From: Tridacna crocea
Lineage: Eukaryota; Mollusca; Bivalvia; Cardiida; Cardiidae
Direction of reading: 5' to 3'
Length of the DNA: 64,000 nt
Assembly: GCA_943736015.1 (NCBI GenBank)
Contig: OX031065.1
Location: forward strand, 1,867,501-1,931,500
Shown: piece after piece, positions 1 to 62,159 of the stretch
Position numbering within the stretch: position 1 is the first letter of the stretch
How the letters are laid out: every line of letters starts with the position of its first letter
The notes under the pieces: generated by a model
What the model was told of the DNA's origin: nothing
The model's database searches: none
What the model saw: the letters and a program-made list of their open reading frames with translations, nothing else
Position numbers and translations under genes: made by a program

Positions 1-1110
1 GTTCAAAAGGTTTTTCTAAGATTTGACCCGGTGACCTAGTTTTTGACCCCACGTGACCCACTTTCGAACTCGTCCGAGATATGATCCAGACAAACATCCT
101 GACCAACTTTCATGAGTATCCGACTGAAAATGTGGGCTCTAGAACGTTCAAAAGGTTTTTCTAAGATTTGACCCGGTGACCTAGTTTTTGACCCCACGTG
201 ACCCACTTTCGAACTCGTCCGAGATATGATCCAGACAAACATCCTGACCAACTTTCATGAGTATCGGACTGAAAATGTGGCCTCTAGAGAGTACAAAAGG
301 TTTTTCTAAGATTTGACCCGGTGACCTAGTTTTTGACCCCACGTGACCCACTTTCGAACTCGTCCGAGATATGATCCAGACAAACATCCTGACCAACTTT
401 CATGAGTATCGGACTGAAAATGTGGCCTCTAGAGAGTACAAAAGGTTTTTCTAAGATTTGACCCGGTGACCTAGTTTTTGACCCCACGTGACCCACTTTC
501 GAACTCGTCCGAGATATCATCCAGACAAACATCCTGACCAACTTTCATGAGTATCGGACTGAAAATGTGGCCTCTAGAGAGTACAAAAGGTTTTTCTAAG
601 ATTTGACCCGGTGACCTAGTTTTTGACCCCACGTGACCCACTTTCGAACTCGTCCGAGATATCATCCAGACAAACATCCTGACCAACTTTCATGAGTATC
701 GGACTGAAAATGTGGCCTCTAGAGAGTACAAAAGGTTTTTCTAAGATTTGACCCGGTGACCTAGTTTTTGACCCCACGTGACCCACTTTCGAACTCGTCC
801 GAGATATCATCCAGACAAACATCCTGACCAACTTTCATGAGTATCCGACTCAAAATGCGGTCTCTAGAGCGTACACAAGGTTTTTCTAAGATTTGACCTA
901 GTGACCTAGTTTTTGACCCCACATGACCCATTTTCGAACTCGTCCGAGATTTCATTGAGACAAACATCCTGACCAACTTTCATGAGTATCCGACCAAAAC
1001 TGTGGCCTGTAGAGCGTACACAAGGTAAAAAGTTGACGCCGGACGACGCACGCCGGACACAGCACGATCACAATAGCTCACCATGAGCACTTCGTGCTCA
1101 GGTGAGCAAA
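1..1110 (+). repeat. tandem-core element, 145-bp array with family A tail (5-prime cut by window)
   Basis: About seven head-to-tail copies of a 145-bp unit (same phase points at 36, 181, 326, 471, 616 and 761), nearly identical for the first six and more diverged in the last. The array runs into a tail at 1030-1110 with a hairpin (GAGCAC TTC GTGCTC) inside outer arms GCTCACC and GGTGAGC. The short frames through the array are products of the repetition and are not genes. Confidence 0.85.
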
Positions 1111-1198
1111 AAACAGAGAAAATACTGTCTGCCAGCATTTTCTATTTTTTCCTTTAATATTTTTACCCTTTCAAAGCAATTTTATGATTGAAACCTGC

Positions 1199-1204
1199 TT
1201 TAAT
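1199..1204 (-). terminator. candidate MCM4 polyadenylation signal
   Basis: Minus-strand ATTAAA hexamer about 126 nt after the stop codon; a second ATTAAA lies at 1153-1158. No AATAAA is seen in this stretch. The hAirpin tail of a tandem-core element ends near 1110, so the 3-prime UTR probably ends between the two repeats. Motif match only. Confidence 0.35.
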
Positions 1205-1329
1205 TGTCGCCTGAAAAAAACTTTTGATTAGAAAGCTTCTAAAATTTTGTAGTTTGGTTCAGGCTTAAACAACATCATGAGATTCCAGTGAGATGCTATC
1301 CCTTCACACCATACACATTTGATAACATC

Positions 1330-51590
<50,261 letters not shown>

Positions 51591-51592
51591 CT

Positions 51593-51610
51593 CTGGAAGA
51601 AAATGTATCA
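51593..51610 (-). promoter_or_regulatory. splice acceptor in MCM4 5-prime UTR
   Basis: On the minus strand a pyrimidine stretch ending CTTCCAG lies directly before AGATGG, so the ATG exon appears to begin two bases before the start codon. This implies at least one upstream noncoding exon; I could not place it with confidence. Confidence 0.65.
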
Positions 51611-51621
51611 TTTCACAATAA

Positions 51622-51849
51622 TTAACCCTTTACTCCACAGATACTCATTTCTATGCACTGTTTGTAGGAGCCTTTGGAAAACATTGTGGCAAAAGGTGAC
51701 ATTGCTCGTCACGAGCAATTTCACCTTTTGCCACAATGTTTTCTATGATATCAAAAGGTGTAATATACACTAAGAAACAGCTTCATCCTTGCTGTTATTT
51801 GCGGTCAATTACAGATACCATAGAAATGCCTTATGGGGTAAAGGGTTAA
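51622..51849 (+). mobile_element. palindromic TTAA MITE just upstream of the ATG exon
   Basis: TTAACCCTTTACTCCACAGA to TATGGGGTAAAGGGTTAA; palindrome GACATTGCTCGTCACGAGC with mate. CTTTACC subtype, relative of 31854. 29 bp from the MCM4 exon 1 acceptor. Confidence 0.85.
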
Positions 51850-51914
51850 GAGAGATAGATCTACAAGCATCTAAAAATCTTAAAAGTTTGGGTAACACTG
51901 TGTCTCTACATCTG

Positions 51915-51990
51915 TACTAATCATTGGTGAGACCCTATCTTGAATATGCTAGCCCGGTATGGTCAGCAGTATTGTTCCTAGGCCGAAAAT
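51915..51990 (+). pseudogene. LINE reverse-transcriptase relic
   Basis: Plus strand reads LVRPYLEYASPVWS, the conserved motif after the palm domain of non-LTR retrotransposon reverse transcriptases. Only a fragment; frame lost on both sides. Confidence 0.65.
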
Positions 51991-52394
51991 ACTGGGGAAC
52001 ACCAGTGTTGTCCTGGGTAAAATCTAAGGGGACATACTATAAAACAGAGGGCCAAAGACCACTTCAAATAAATTTGAATTCATGCATGTAAAGTATACTT
52101 GTATGCATATTCCTACAACCCTAGGTGCAAACAAATGGTTTGACAGTTTCAAAGCAGACTCGCAACAAACCTGGCGGATACCCATTGGAATCATTCAGTT
52201 GTAACCATGTGAAATTGCCCGGTTAATCCCAAAATTTCTTATTTTTCGGTTTGGACTTGGAGTAAGATTTATTTTGAGAGCTCTACATTTGTTATTGTTG
52301 TTGATGTTATTAAAATTTGCCCATGTACTTTCCTTATTAGGAAATTCCTAGCGGACAACGTTTACATGCTCAATGCATAAAGACTGCTTATAGT

Positions 52395-52860
52395 ACGGTC
52401 ACAAATCAGTAAATGCCGCCTGCCAGCGTGGTAACTGGCAGTTTTCACTCAAATTTGGCCAATGGCAGGCACAAACGGCAGGCAGCATTTTAGACGCCGC
52501 CAGGACACTGCTTAAGTTTTAAGAAAAAGTTAAATTTCTGACTGCCACCAGCCGATTTTTTCCTATTGTACCTGTCATCAGGGCGCTGGCCAGGCACATT
52601 TCGTAGTCGGGTGGTGGCAATCAAGCGGCAGACGGGCTGCAGCACAATTTTTACTCATCATGGGATTCAGGGGCCTTAAAACTTCGGCCTACGATTGGTA
52701 GGAACTAATTGCCACCCTCCAGCATGCAGCCTGCTACCATTATGCTTACGACATGCCACCGGTTGCAAGGCAGAGATTCAAAGCAGCTGGAATACGACTG
52801 TTGGTATTGGTAGGTGGCAGGACGCTGATCTGGCGATTGCAGACTCCCGGGCCCGAAATT
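52395..52860. repeat. GC-shifted segment dense in CTGCC/GGCAG words
   Basis: More than ten TGCC or GGCA words, with short inverted pairs such as CTGCCAG...CTGGCAG. Composition differs from its flanks; probably an unrecognised element. 51990-52395 and 52860-53280 show nothing I can name. Confidence 0.4.
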
Positions 52861-53283
52861 AAATCCGAGGCCAACCATCATACAAAATAGTCTTCATGGA
52901 GATTCTAATAGCACCAGAGCGCCTCAGAGACTTGCCTATTGGTGGGGCTTGGGCTCTGGTGTGTTGCGCTTCAGTGCAGGTGCCTTGTCCTTCCCCTTGC
53001 CACTGCCTTTAGGGGCAATATTGGTGGAAGTCAAAATATATTAAAAATTAGATCTATTTATTTATCTTGTGGTTGATAATATAATGAACACTGTAGTGAG
53101 CAGGCTCCAGCTGTCAATACATGGATCCGTGGAAATCGATATTTGACCAATCAGGACATCGCACTTATTCTAACTGATGTCCTGCCTTGGTTTTTGCTAT
53201 TTCGACTCACAAATAAACGAATGTTAACATTGGAAGAATGCAATTTTCTTTATTTATGTTGTGTTTTTAAAGTTTGAATTTTA

Positions 53284-54223
53284 AACAAGAGCGGCAAATT
53301 GTCGCAAAATACACCCGTCTTACCCCAAGTTGTAAAGCTGGGGCATGCACCGGTCAAAATTCAAGTATGAAAAAAAAACAAAGGGCACTAACTCAAAAAT
53401 TAAGCAGGCAAGACTTATCATTCCTGTGCACTGCACTCCCCCTTGATGAGATCTATCCAACCATGAAATTTCATAACCCTAGCTAGTATAAGTTTGGAGA
53501 TATGCTCCGTACAAAATTCAAGTATGAAAAACAACAAAGGGCACTAACTGAAAAATTAAGCAAGCAAGGGTTATGATTCCTGTGCACTGCACTCCCCCTC
53601 GATGAGATCTATCCACCCATGAAATTTCATAACCCTAGCTAGTATAATTTTGGAGATATTCACCAGACAAAACTCAAGTATGAAAAACAACAAAGGGCAA
53701 TAACTCAAAAATTAAGCAAGCAAGGGTTATAATTCCTCTGCACTGCACTCCCCCTCGGTGAGATCTATCCACCCATGAAATTTCATAACCCTAGCTAGTA
53801 TAGTTTTGGAGATATGCTCCTGACAAAATTCAAGTTCGAAAAACAACCAAGGGCAATAACTCAAAAATTAAGCGAGCAAGAGTTATGATTCCTGTGCACT
53901 GCACTCCCCCTCAATGAGATCTATCCACCCATGAATTTTCATAACCCTATCTAGTATAGTTTTGGAGATATGCTACGGACAAAATTCAAGTACGAAAAAA
54001 CAACAAAGGGCAATAACTCAAAAATTAAGCGAGCTAGAGTTATGATTCCTGCGCACTGTACTCCCACTGCATGAGATCTATCCACCCATGAAATTTCATA
54101 ACCCTAGCTAGAATAGTTTTGGAGATATGGAGATAGACAAAGAACTGGACGCCCGCCCGCCCACCCGCCCGGATGCCACGGGTGATTCCATAATACGTCC
54201 GGTCTTCGACGGGCGTATAAAAA
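53284..54223 (+). mobile_element. family D tandem-core element, second copy
   Basis: Head AACAAGAGCGGCAAATTGTC and ATACACCCGTC, five core units of 156 bp (one with an extra A), tail GACGCCCGCCCGCCC, CCGGTC TTC GACGGGC, GTATAAAAA. Head word has one change against the tail word. Confidence 0.85.
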
Positions 54224-54787
54224 TGTGCTTTTCAAACATGTACCGATGACGTGAGATCACACAGAGGCTATAGACAAGTTTAAATTGTGATGATTACTGA
54301 AAATTTGAACTTATGCAAGGAGCTGATCAGCACTAGATAATGGATTAATTTTAAGTATTCTATAATATTTTTCCTCTGAGAGAGAAAACTGGAAAACAAA
54401 GGTAAAAATAGACCTATATGAAGTATTATTAAAAAGAAAATATGTTTACTTAAATATATAACCTTGTTCAATAACCTATTCACATCCAAAAAGTGCATGC
54501 CGCGTAACTTGTCACCAACGTTTCAATTTGACATTTAATTAATCTTAACCCATGGTGCATGAACAACATGCTGAATGTGTACTGGGATCGTATATTCGAT
54601 CCCTGATGTGTATATATAGATCAGATTGCAAATTACATGATGATTAGTCATGGATTTAAAGTACCTGCTGATTACAATAAGCACTCTGACGTGTAGTTCT
54701 TCCTCACTAGGATTATATTTCAATTCTAAACAAAGTCTAACTTCTGATCTGGTGGAACTTGGAAATTTTTCTCTTGACTTAGCTGTT
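54224..54787. other. no feature recognised
   Basis: AT-rich, no repeat or exon recognised. Confidence 0.4.
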
Positions 54788-55005
54788 TTAACCGTTTACC
54801 ACATAACGGGTTTTAACGACCCATAGAAAACTTTTGAAAGCATCGCGGAGAAAGGAGAAAATGCTTGTAACATTCATTTTATTCTTTTCTCACAGTGTTT
54901 TGTGCTCTTTCAAAAACAAATTTCAATTTTTGAATCATTTATTTTGTTGTCTGCAAATATTTGAGTTTGGATTCTAAAAATTGTGTCATTTGGTGACGAG
55001 TTCAA
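54788..55005 (+). mobile_element. diverged palindromic MITE
   Basis: TTAACCGTTTACCACATAAC left; GTCATTTGGTGACGAGTTC right with TTAA lost; arms AAAGGAGAAAATGCTTG decayed on one side. Confidence 0.65.
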
Positions 55006-56179
55006 GTTGATTAGCATATCTGCACATTAGCACAAAGGGTGTGTTAGTAAACTGTTAATTTGATAGGAAGTGTGTTTGATTGCAAAGCAAATTGCCACTC
55101 TAATCAACTTGACCACCCGTTGTCATCAGTATATCATAAGATAAAACAAACTACAGTCAATGATATTTACAGTTTTCTTAATTGACACTTAACGCATTTT
55201 ATAATCCATCAGACAACCCTTTTCCCCTTAACCTGATATTGACATTTTTCATTAACTTAAACCTCTCTGTAGAATCAGACATTCTATAAACTTTTCGAAA
55301 GGTTTGTAATTCAGTGTTATTCAATTTGGTATGATGCTGAGATGACTTTACTAGCCCAACAAAAGCAGTAAGTATCATTAATTCTATTATTCTGTAGCAA
55401 AACAGAGATATGTAGATGTTTTTTATTTGTTTCAAATGGAATTCAAATTTTTGTTTAAACATGTAAATCTGTTTTACATTGTCCGTCGCCCCCGTAATTC
55501 GCCCTTTTAATACATCTCCATATGTAAATTAGTTAAGCATCTTTAAATTGCTCACTGAGAATTTATCATCGATAGAAATATATGATTAAAGTACTTTTTT
55601 TCCGGAATTTTATTGAGAGAAACAGTCATGACAGCACAATTTAAGTAGCCTAGCTGCTATAATTTATATGTATTGACTGCGTTTGTTTGTGAGACCTTGG
55701 CAACAGTAACTAAGGTAGTCGGTTTATCTTATCACCATGGATCCATGTATCGCCAGTGGCGCCAAATGCGAAAATTTAGAAAAAATGGCACCAAAAATGA
55801 AGCAGTGGCAAATGTATTGGCAACAACTAAATGTCTATAAACTATCCTCTGACATACAATGTATTTATCAAGTGTAAAGGAAGGTTGCGTAACTGTTTAT
55901 CACACTTTATCAGGCTGGCATTCAGTAACCGTCTTGTCTAAATTACCTACCATACTTGCATACACACCATGCAATGCTAAACTATCAAATATCAATATTT
56001 CGCCACGCCCTTTGAGCACCCCATATCAAACCAATCAGAAATCAGATACAAGATTTAGTCACCGCCAATAATTTCTAAAGCCACGCCTGCATTATGCCTT
56101 ACCTGGTCAACAAACCCTTACTGGCTAGTAATTTATTGTGTGTATTTATCAATGATGTTAATGAAAAACTTGATAATGG
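55006..56179. other. no feature recognised
   Basis: AT-rich DNA. A cluster with TATCGCCAGTGGCGCC and AGCAGTGGCAAATGTATTGG at 55748-55822 is locally repetitive but unassigned. Confidence 0.4.
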
Positions 56180-56181
56180 TA

Positions 56182-57520
56182 CAGTGGAGCTCCGTTATAA
56201 CGCTGTCGTGGGAGCCATGGTTGTCAACAGCATTATATCCGGGGTTACGCTTATAACGCTGATCCCCCCCCCCCTCCCCCACACACACACACTATCCGCA
56301 GCCCATCCGCAAGTCATTGCCAGACTACAGAACTATGGCTTATTAATTACAGTTTATCGCAAATTTATTCTGACAAAAATGAAACAGCAATGTTCCAAAT
56401 ACTAAAACTAAGACATACCTATTTACGTTTAAACATGATTTATAAGACATTGAACAATTTAGATTCTTTTCTACGTAACGCCTGAACTATTCCAAGTTAG
56501 TTTCTGTCATCAAATAACGTTACAAACGTAAAAGAGCTTATTTTACCTTTAGGACCGTTTCTTTTAGAATTATTCAGCCGCTGTTTTGCTAAATTACTGC
56601 AAGATTCATTCCAAAATTAAATTAAATTAAACGGTATCGTTTTGGATTGCAGACGGTGCCGCCGCCATGTTTTTTTAATCATGCTGACGATTGCAAAACG
56701 AACCCTAATCGGCAATGACGAAAGAAATGTCTTTCGTAATCAAACAAGATAATACCCCCGTACATGTTGAAAGTCACAGGGGAATTTAACCTACTATCCA
56801 TAAAGAAATCACATCAGTCGTTTATCCACATAATGTTTGTAGTAAAGTTTGCATTAGTGGTACATGTATGACGTTACACACCAATAATGCAAAGCGAAAG
56901 GGTTGTAAGTGCAAGTGTTTGTCGTACACACTTAAACTGTTTCGCCTGAAAAATTTACACCTGGCTATGGGCTGACCTCCATTCAAAACTATGCAATCAC
57001 GCAATAAGCCAGTATCTCTGTTGCTTTATATTTACTGATACAACCCTTCTGCGTATCGTAATGATAATTGCAAGAGTACCCCAGTCGTGTCACGTGCACA
57101 TTGTGTAGTCGGTAGAAAGAGAGTCATTCGGCTATTTTCTGATATCGCCGTTATGATCAACATGCAGACAGACATATTGACGTAAAGTTTGTATAATGCA
57201 AGACTGTTTGCAAAGACAATTATGGGACGAGGGCCTTTTGTTACCTAATGTGCGTGTATTTGTCAAAGTAATTGTGCAAAGCCATAGGTGATAAATGTAA
57301 TCAACAAGGTAAAGGTGAGAAAAATTGTCACGTTATGTGTACGGTATCAATTTTTTTTTACCGAGAGGTCTTTTTTTACATCGAAAATTCTTGTGAGAGC
57401 AACGGTGGATTCGGATCAGACTCGAAAATGGTCAACCGCTGAAATTTTGGGAGCCAAAGGACACCCGCGTTATAACGGAATCAGCGCTATAGCGCACTTC
57501 GTTGTAACGGGGTTCCACTG
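56182..57520. mobile_element. 1.34-kb pogo/Tigger-like non-autonomous DNA transposon
   Basis: Termini CAGTGGAGCTCCGTTATAAC and the reverse complement of GTTGTAACGGGGTTCCACTG, flanked by TA on both sides (56180-56181, 57521-57522). CAGTGGA(A/G)CCCCGTTATAACG-like ends with TA duplication fit the pogo/Tigger group. No long frame; contains a C-run with CA repeat at 56262-56292. Confidence 0.75.
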
Positions 57521-57594
57521 TATTGATCTGCTTATCTAGCGTAAAAATGACAGATTTATGGAAGACAAACCATGTTCAATTTGAGCCAGGCTAA

Positions 57595-57725
57595 AATTTT
57601 GTTGTCCAACGAAGAATTTAGGTTAGCGAAAAAACTTCTCCCTTGCTCCACAAAACTTCTCCCTAAATTCTCAGGAGGGAGAAGTCACTTCTCCCTAAAT
57701 TTCTGGGCTAGCTTGATCCCTGATA
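57595..57725 (+). repeat. CTTCTCCC repeat, copy 1
   Basis: AAACTTCTCCCTAAATTC and GGGAGAAGTCACTTCTCCC (a palindrome). An inverted copy lies at 59945-60062. Confidence 0.7.
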
Positions 57726-57914
57726 GCTGTATATTTGCTGTGGCTGATACATTTCTCCTGTGGCGTACCTGTGGCGTATATTTCTGTGGCGTATTTTAGT
57801 GTGTCCGCTCCAAATCTGTTGGGGAACTGTCTCTAACACTTGTGTCAGGGAAGTGTCTTGTCGGGGTACTGTCTTGAAATTGATTGAACTGCATTTGAAT
57901 TGAACCAAGTTAGA

Positions 57915-58141
57915 ATAAACTCTTTCCCAAGCAAGCCCTGGCTTTTACGTGTCTACAGTACAAGTCTTTTGAAAACACTGTGGGAAAAGGAGAAATTGCT
58001 CTTAACGAACAATTTCTCCTTTTCTCAATGTTTTCTACCCATTTGGGGAAGCTTCTGCCATTTTGATCAAATTTGAAATTGTTGTCTGCAAACTCCTTGA
58101 GTTTGGAAGAGTCTAAAATTTGTCGTTTGGGAAAGGATTAA
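57915..58141 (+). mobile_element. palindromic MITE, CCCAAGCAAGCCCTGG subtype
   Basis: AACTCTTTCCCAAGCAAGCC left, TCGTTTGGGAAAGGATTAA right; palindrome GGAGAAATTGCTC...GAACAATTTCTCC. Left TTAA mutated to ATAA. Confidence 0.75.
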
Positions 58142-58605
58142 TAACCAGAATGAACCGATGGACCTGGAACGCGCTCAGAAACCAATTATAACAGGATTTC
58201 TTCAGTCTTGTAAAAATCAACAAAGATTTACATTTACCATAGCCACACACTAGTTTCAAATACACCAGTCTGCCAGTACTTTCAGTACTTTGATTTTACG
58301 AAAGCAAGTAAATTCTAGTCCACATTATCAAGTTGTTTCCTTATCATCACGGAATACCGACACTCGAGGCTACCTTCAGTCTGAAGGTGTCTGCTCCGAT
58401 GCTATTTTTGTGACTGGTCTTCGCATTCACCTTCAGGCCAGCCATTCATTAAACCCTTCTGGAAAAAATACAATTTTACCCGCGTCTTTTCGAACGGCTC
58501 TATTTGACAGAATTTTCAATGACAACTAATAAAATGGGCATGGATCATTAGATAAATGATTAATCTTTACAAAAAAACTGGTGTTAGTTAATATCCAACA
58601 CTTAC

Positions 58606-58760
58606 CTTTGTGCAAATCTGTACTTTCAATGTAAATAACCGTTGACCTACTTCACCAGAAATCAAAACATGGTGATCTTTTCAATGCGCATGTCTCGGCA
58701 GAAATCGCAGTATCTCTGACACGCTACAGGACGGTTTAGTTACGAATTTTGCTGTAAACA
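58606..58760 (-). promoter_or_regulatory. candidate MCM4 noncoding first exon and promoter side
   Basis: A consensus GTAAGT donor at 58600-58605 (minus strand) follows CACAAAG, and the sequence upstream contains a GCGCATG word near 58686 (NRF1-like half-site). Splicing to 51592 would give a short 5-prime UTR. Another GCGCATG and a CGGAAG (ETS-like) word occur near 59440-59462, suggesting a CpG-richer promoter segment between. No transcript evidence; weak. Confidence 0.25.
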
Positions 58761-59429
58761 AACACACCTTGATCGAACTTGGCTGTATGGCCTTTTCTCA
58801 TTTCTCGTTCATTCTCGCTTCTCAGTTCATGTACTAAGTGGAAGGAATATGTGCTCATGACGTTTTGTTCCACACTGGTTCTATTCTACTCGTTCAGATA
58901 TTATGCATAACATCCTCCTACATCGAAAGTATTTTTTCTATCAAAATTAATAAGATGCAAAAATGCGACAAGAGAGTAATTTTCATAGTTTGAAAGAAAA
59001 TAATTCATAAGATACAATAAAAAGCAAATTTTCAATGTTTTTCAACATTAAATACATGTATGCCTAAATGGGTTGTATTTACCCTTTACTATGAATTAGC
59101 TAGCCCATCTGAACTAGAATATAGAATATTCATCAGTCATTAGCGACGGGCCTTGACTTTCAATCAAATGAATGGAAAAATGAGAAAGTGGCCATACAAC
59201 CCAGGTTGGTGAGGTAGGTTGAAAAAATCCCCGGATCGAACCTTTTGATGCAAGTTGTAGTGACTTTTTTCAGTTAAAAGTTTAATTCAGATTTTAAATT
59301 TGATCATTACAAAAAAATTTGATTCCTTGACCGAAAATGTGAATTTTGTTAGCTTATTTACGCTTAGGTGAACGCAGAAAGGAGAACACAGTATATAGGG
59401 TTAGGGAACCAGACTGTACAAAATTCGAA

Positions 59430-59520
59430 TTCCGTTCAGTGCGCATGCCTGACTAACGGAAGTCGCCGTGTTAGTTGTTTACAAATTACGATGGATTTAT
59501 TTATGTTGGGAAAAAAGGTA
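59430..59520 (+). promoter_or_regulatory. possible divergent promoter, rightward side
   Basis: GTGCGCATGCCTG and CGGAAGTCGCCGTG precede an ATG at about 59491 with nine codons (MDLFMLGKK) ending at a GTAAAT donor. It could be the first exon of an unidentified rightward gene. No following exon found. Confidence 0.2.
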
Positions 59521-59807
59521 AATTCCCATTGATTTAATTGGTATTTTGCAGAATATTTTGTTTGCTCTTAAAGATTAATCATTTATCTAACGATCCATCC
59601 CCATTTTATTAGCTGTCATTGGAAATTTTGTCGCACTGAGCAGTTCAAAAAGATGCGGGTAAAATCGTATTTTTTCCAGAAGGGTTTAATGAATGGCTGG
59701 TCTGAAGGTGAATGCGAAGACCAGTCACAAAAATAGCATCGAAGCAGACACCTTCACACTGAAGGTAACTCGAGGCCCGAATGTCAAATTCCTGTGATTT
59801 GGATGTC

Positions 59808-59911
59808 AGACAGTTAGACCCCTGACCATTTAGACCCCTTAAAATTTGGGTGATAATTAGACCCCTGAGACACATAGACCCCTGTTTTAGTGAGACACTT
59901 AGACCCCTATT
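59808..59911. repeat. TTAGACCCCT word cluster
   Basis: TAGACCCCT occurs five times at irregular 18-25 bp spacing, just outside the right arm of the large inverted repeat. Confidence 0.75.
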
Positions 59912-59944
59912 TTCAAAAAAAAAATTCACATATTAATTGACCAT

Positions 59945-60062
59945 ACAGGCCTCTGCCAACTCTCAGAAATTGGGGAGAAGTGACTTCTCCCTAGTCTGAC
60001 AATTGGGAGAAGTTTTTCAAAATGGGGAGAAGTGGTCAGACTTTGGGGAGAAGTTAGGACGG
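59945..60062 (-). repeat. CTTCTCCC repeat, copy 2 (inverted)
   Basis: GGGGAGAAGTGACTTCTCCC and GGGAGAAGTTTTTCAAAATG; reverse complement of the repeat at 57595. Confidence 0.7.
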
Positions 60063-61948
60063 ACGTCAAAAAATATATGTGGGCCGAAATTTAGAGGGAA
60101 TTCACAACATCCAAACAGTATAACAAATTAATAAAATTGAAAATCATGTGAATCTAAATGGAATAAAATTATTTTATGCTTTTTATCTTTTTCATGATCA
60201 GTATACTTATTCCTTTTGGAAACTACTCAAAACATATTTATTCATAGTTTGCTTTCCTAAATTCATGTACATGTACCTTTAGGATAAAAACATTATTGAA
60301 AGAAATGATAATGGAAAGAGAAAGCAGTGCTAGTTTGAGTATTAAATAGTTTCTACTGGCACATTTTCTTTTCAAAATCTTCCAAACACTAGACTATTTG
60401 TTTCCAAAGTCCTGAGTATAGTTTTTTGCTAAAAATCATTCTGACATTACCAAATTTAATATACATTATAATATAAATGTAACATAGTAACCTATGAAAT
60501 TGACAGCATTTGCAGCAGGCAAATACCGGTAGATAACCGCTCAAAGGCTGTAACTAATGTTTAAAGATACATGTATATAAAAAAAATATAGTCTGTCAAA
60601 TTTAGAAAAGCTTACTTCCAGCATTTTCTCATATTGCCACGAAGTTTTCAACTTTCTACTGGTAAGTTAGACCCAGTTTCAGAGTGCAAGAGACATCGAA
60701 AATACAGCTGTCTGATAAGCGTTTGTCTTTGATTAGTATCGGATAAATCGTAAATAAAACCATCGTTCAACAACTAGATCTAACACCTAATTTACTTTCA
60801 AAGCCTTGCAGATCTGCGGTTCGTAACCCAGTCAAGGAAATACTATAAAATCAACGGAATACTTAGATCTATCTAGAATCAAAGACAATAACTTTTTTTT
60901 AAAATTTTATCTTTTAGTTAGTGTCATAGAATATATTTGATTTCATCCAAACACTGTTGCACTGACGAGCTACCATTTTGAAGTTGAATCATGTGACTTC
61001 GCTAAAATGTTCGCCGAAAGCCTTGTATCATGATACTATATTGGCGCCAAATTATAGTCACGTGACTTGAAAATATCGCCACATGACCTAGATGATCTAA
61101 GTATGTCATCATATCTGTTCGTTTGGAAAACTGTGAGTAATAACAAATTTTAAAGGATGGTGTAAATGGTGATAAGCAAGTAGGTACCGATTCCATCGTT
61201 TTCAAAACTGGAATATTTCAATCCATGTAAACTTTGGAAATAAAAGATGACGAAGATCGGCCGATATCCGGGGTAGGACTTTCATATAGTTACTAAATTT
61301 AGCAAAAATAGACGTCCGACAAACACCGAAAGGCGGCCCTGACATTTGTCAATAATAGGGGATTATCCCATGGTGTCGTAAAGTTAACAATGACTTGTCA
61401 ATCAGACTCTCGGTATGTTGTAAACAAATTAAACTCGCTGATTGGGCACTAACTGTAAATCGGGTACGGCACACGCTGATTTGGTAGATCAGACACAGGA
61501 CACTTTGTCAATATAAGCGATGCGACTTCCCGATTTTTTCAGGCGACTTGGACTTCGCTTTACTTGGCGAAATGAGCAAAGTTTTTTGAAATCAGGCGAC
61601 TTCTTCGCCCAAGTCGCCCACTCGGCCGAGGCCTGCCATATTTATGGATTGAATTACTTGTAAATCTTGCCTTGAAACATAAAACAAGTATTTTGACCTT
61701 TGAGACCATGTATTGATACAGAAATACAGTAGCTGATGAAATGATTTTGAATTACTAACAGTCAACAGAAAATTTTAATAGGCATCTCTATTTTTAGTTC
61801 TATTCCATGGTATGCTAACTGCTTTTGTTTTTCAAAATTCCACATAATGTGTGGTATTTTTAGTAGAATATGGGTAACAAACTTTTGTCTGGTAAGTTAA
61901 AGTAAATGTATGACTTTAGTACATAGATTAATTACCTTTATAAATTTG
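60063..61948. other. no feature recognised
   Basis: AT-rich DNA without recognised genes. GGCGACTT words cluster at 61540-61620. Confidence 0.4.
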
Positions 61949-61951
61949 TAT

Positions 61952-62159
61952 GAACCCTTTACCACACATTGTCGACTTTTGAGGACCCTGAGAAAGAAGC
62001 CTTTTGAAAACATTGTGGGAAAAGGAGAAAATGCTGGTTCCTTTTCCAACAATGTTTTCCCTCCTCTTCCATACAAATTCTGAATTTTCAGTCACTTTTA
62101 TTTTGACCTCTGCAAATGCTTTCAATATATTTGGACCAGTCTAAAATTTTGTTGTTTAA
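61952..62159 (+). mobile_element. palindromic MITE, one arm deleted
   Basis: AACCCTTTACCACACATTG left, AAAATTTTGTTGTTTAA right. GGAGAAAATGCTGG is followed directly by TTCCTTTTCC, so part of the second arm is gone. Shares its right TTAA (62156-62159) with the next MITE. Confidence 0.75.

Larger units (their letters stand above)
58340..59790. repeat. large inverted repeat, arms about 220 bp
   Basis: Left arm 58345-58570 and right arm 59570-59790 are near-identical in inverse orientation (TGTGACTGGTCTTCGCATTC, CCATTCATTAAACCCTTCTG, TAGATAAATGATTAATCTTT). The spacer, about 1 kb, holds the candidate MCM4 promoter side on the left. Either long terminal inverted repeats of an element or two inverted insertions of one repeat. 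Confidence 0.8.

Noticed and set aside
36..976. Six near-identical 71-codon minus-strand frames
   Set aside because: They are the 145-bp tandem array read in one frame; spacing equals the repeat and the reading frame shifts from unit to unit (145 is not a multiple of 3).
56655..56675. Start codon in a GCCGCCATG context
   Set aside because: Lies inside the pogo/Tigger-like element and opens only a short frame.
58290..58529. Protein-like similarity between frames in the two arms (GVC.DAIFVTGLRIHLQ)
   Set aside because: The arms are inverted copies of one DNA repeat, so any frame is shared; no wider gene context and no homologue recognised.
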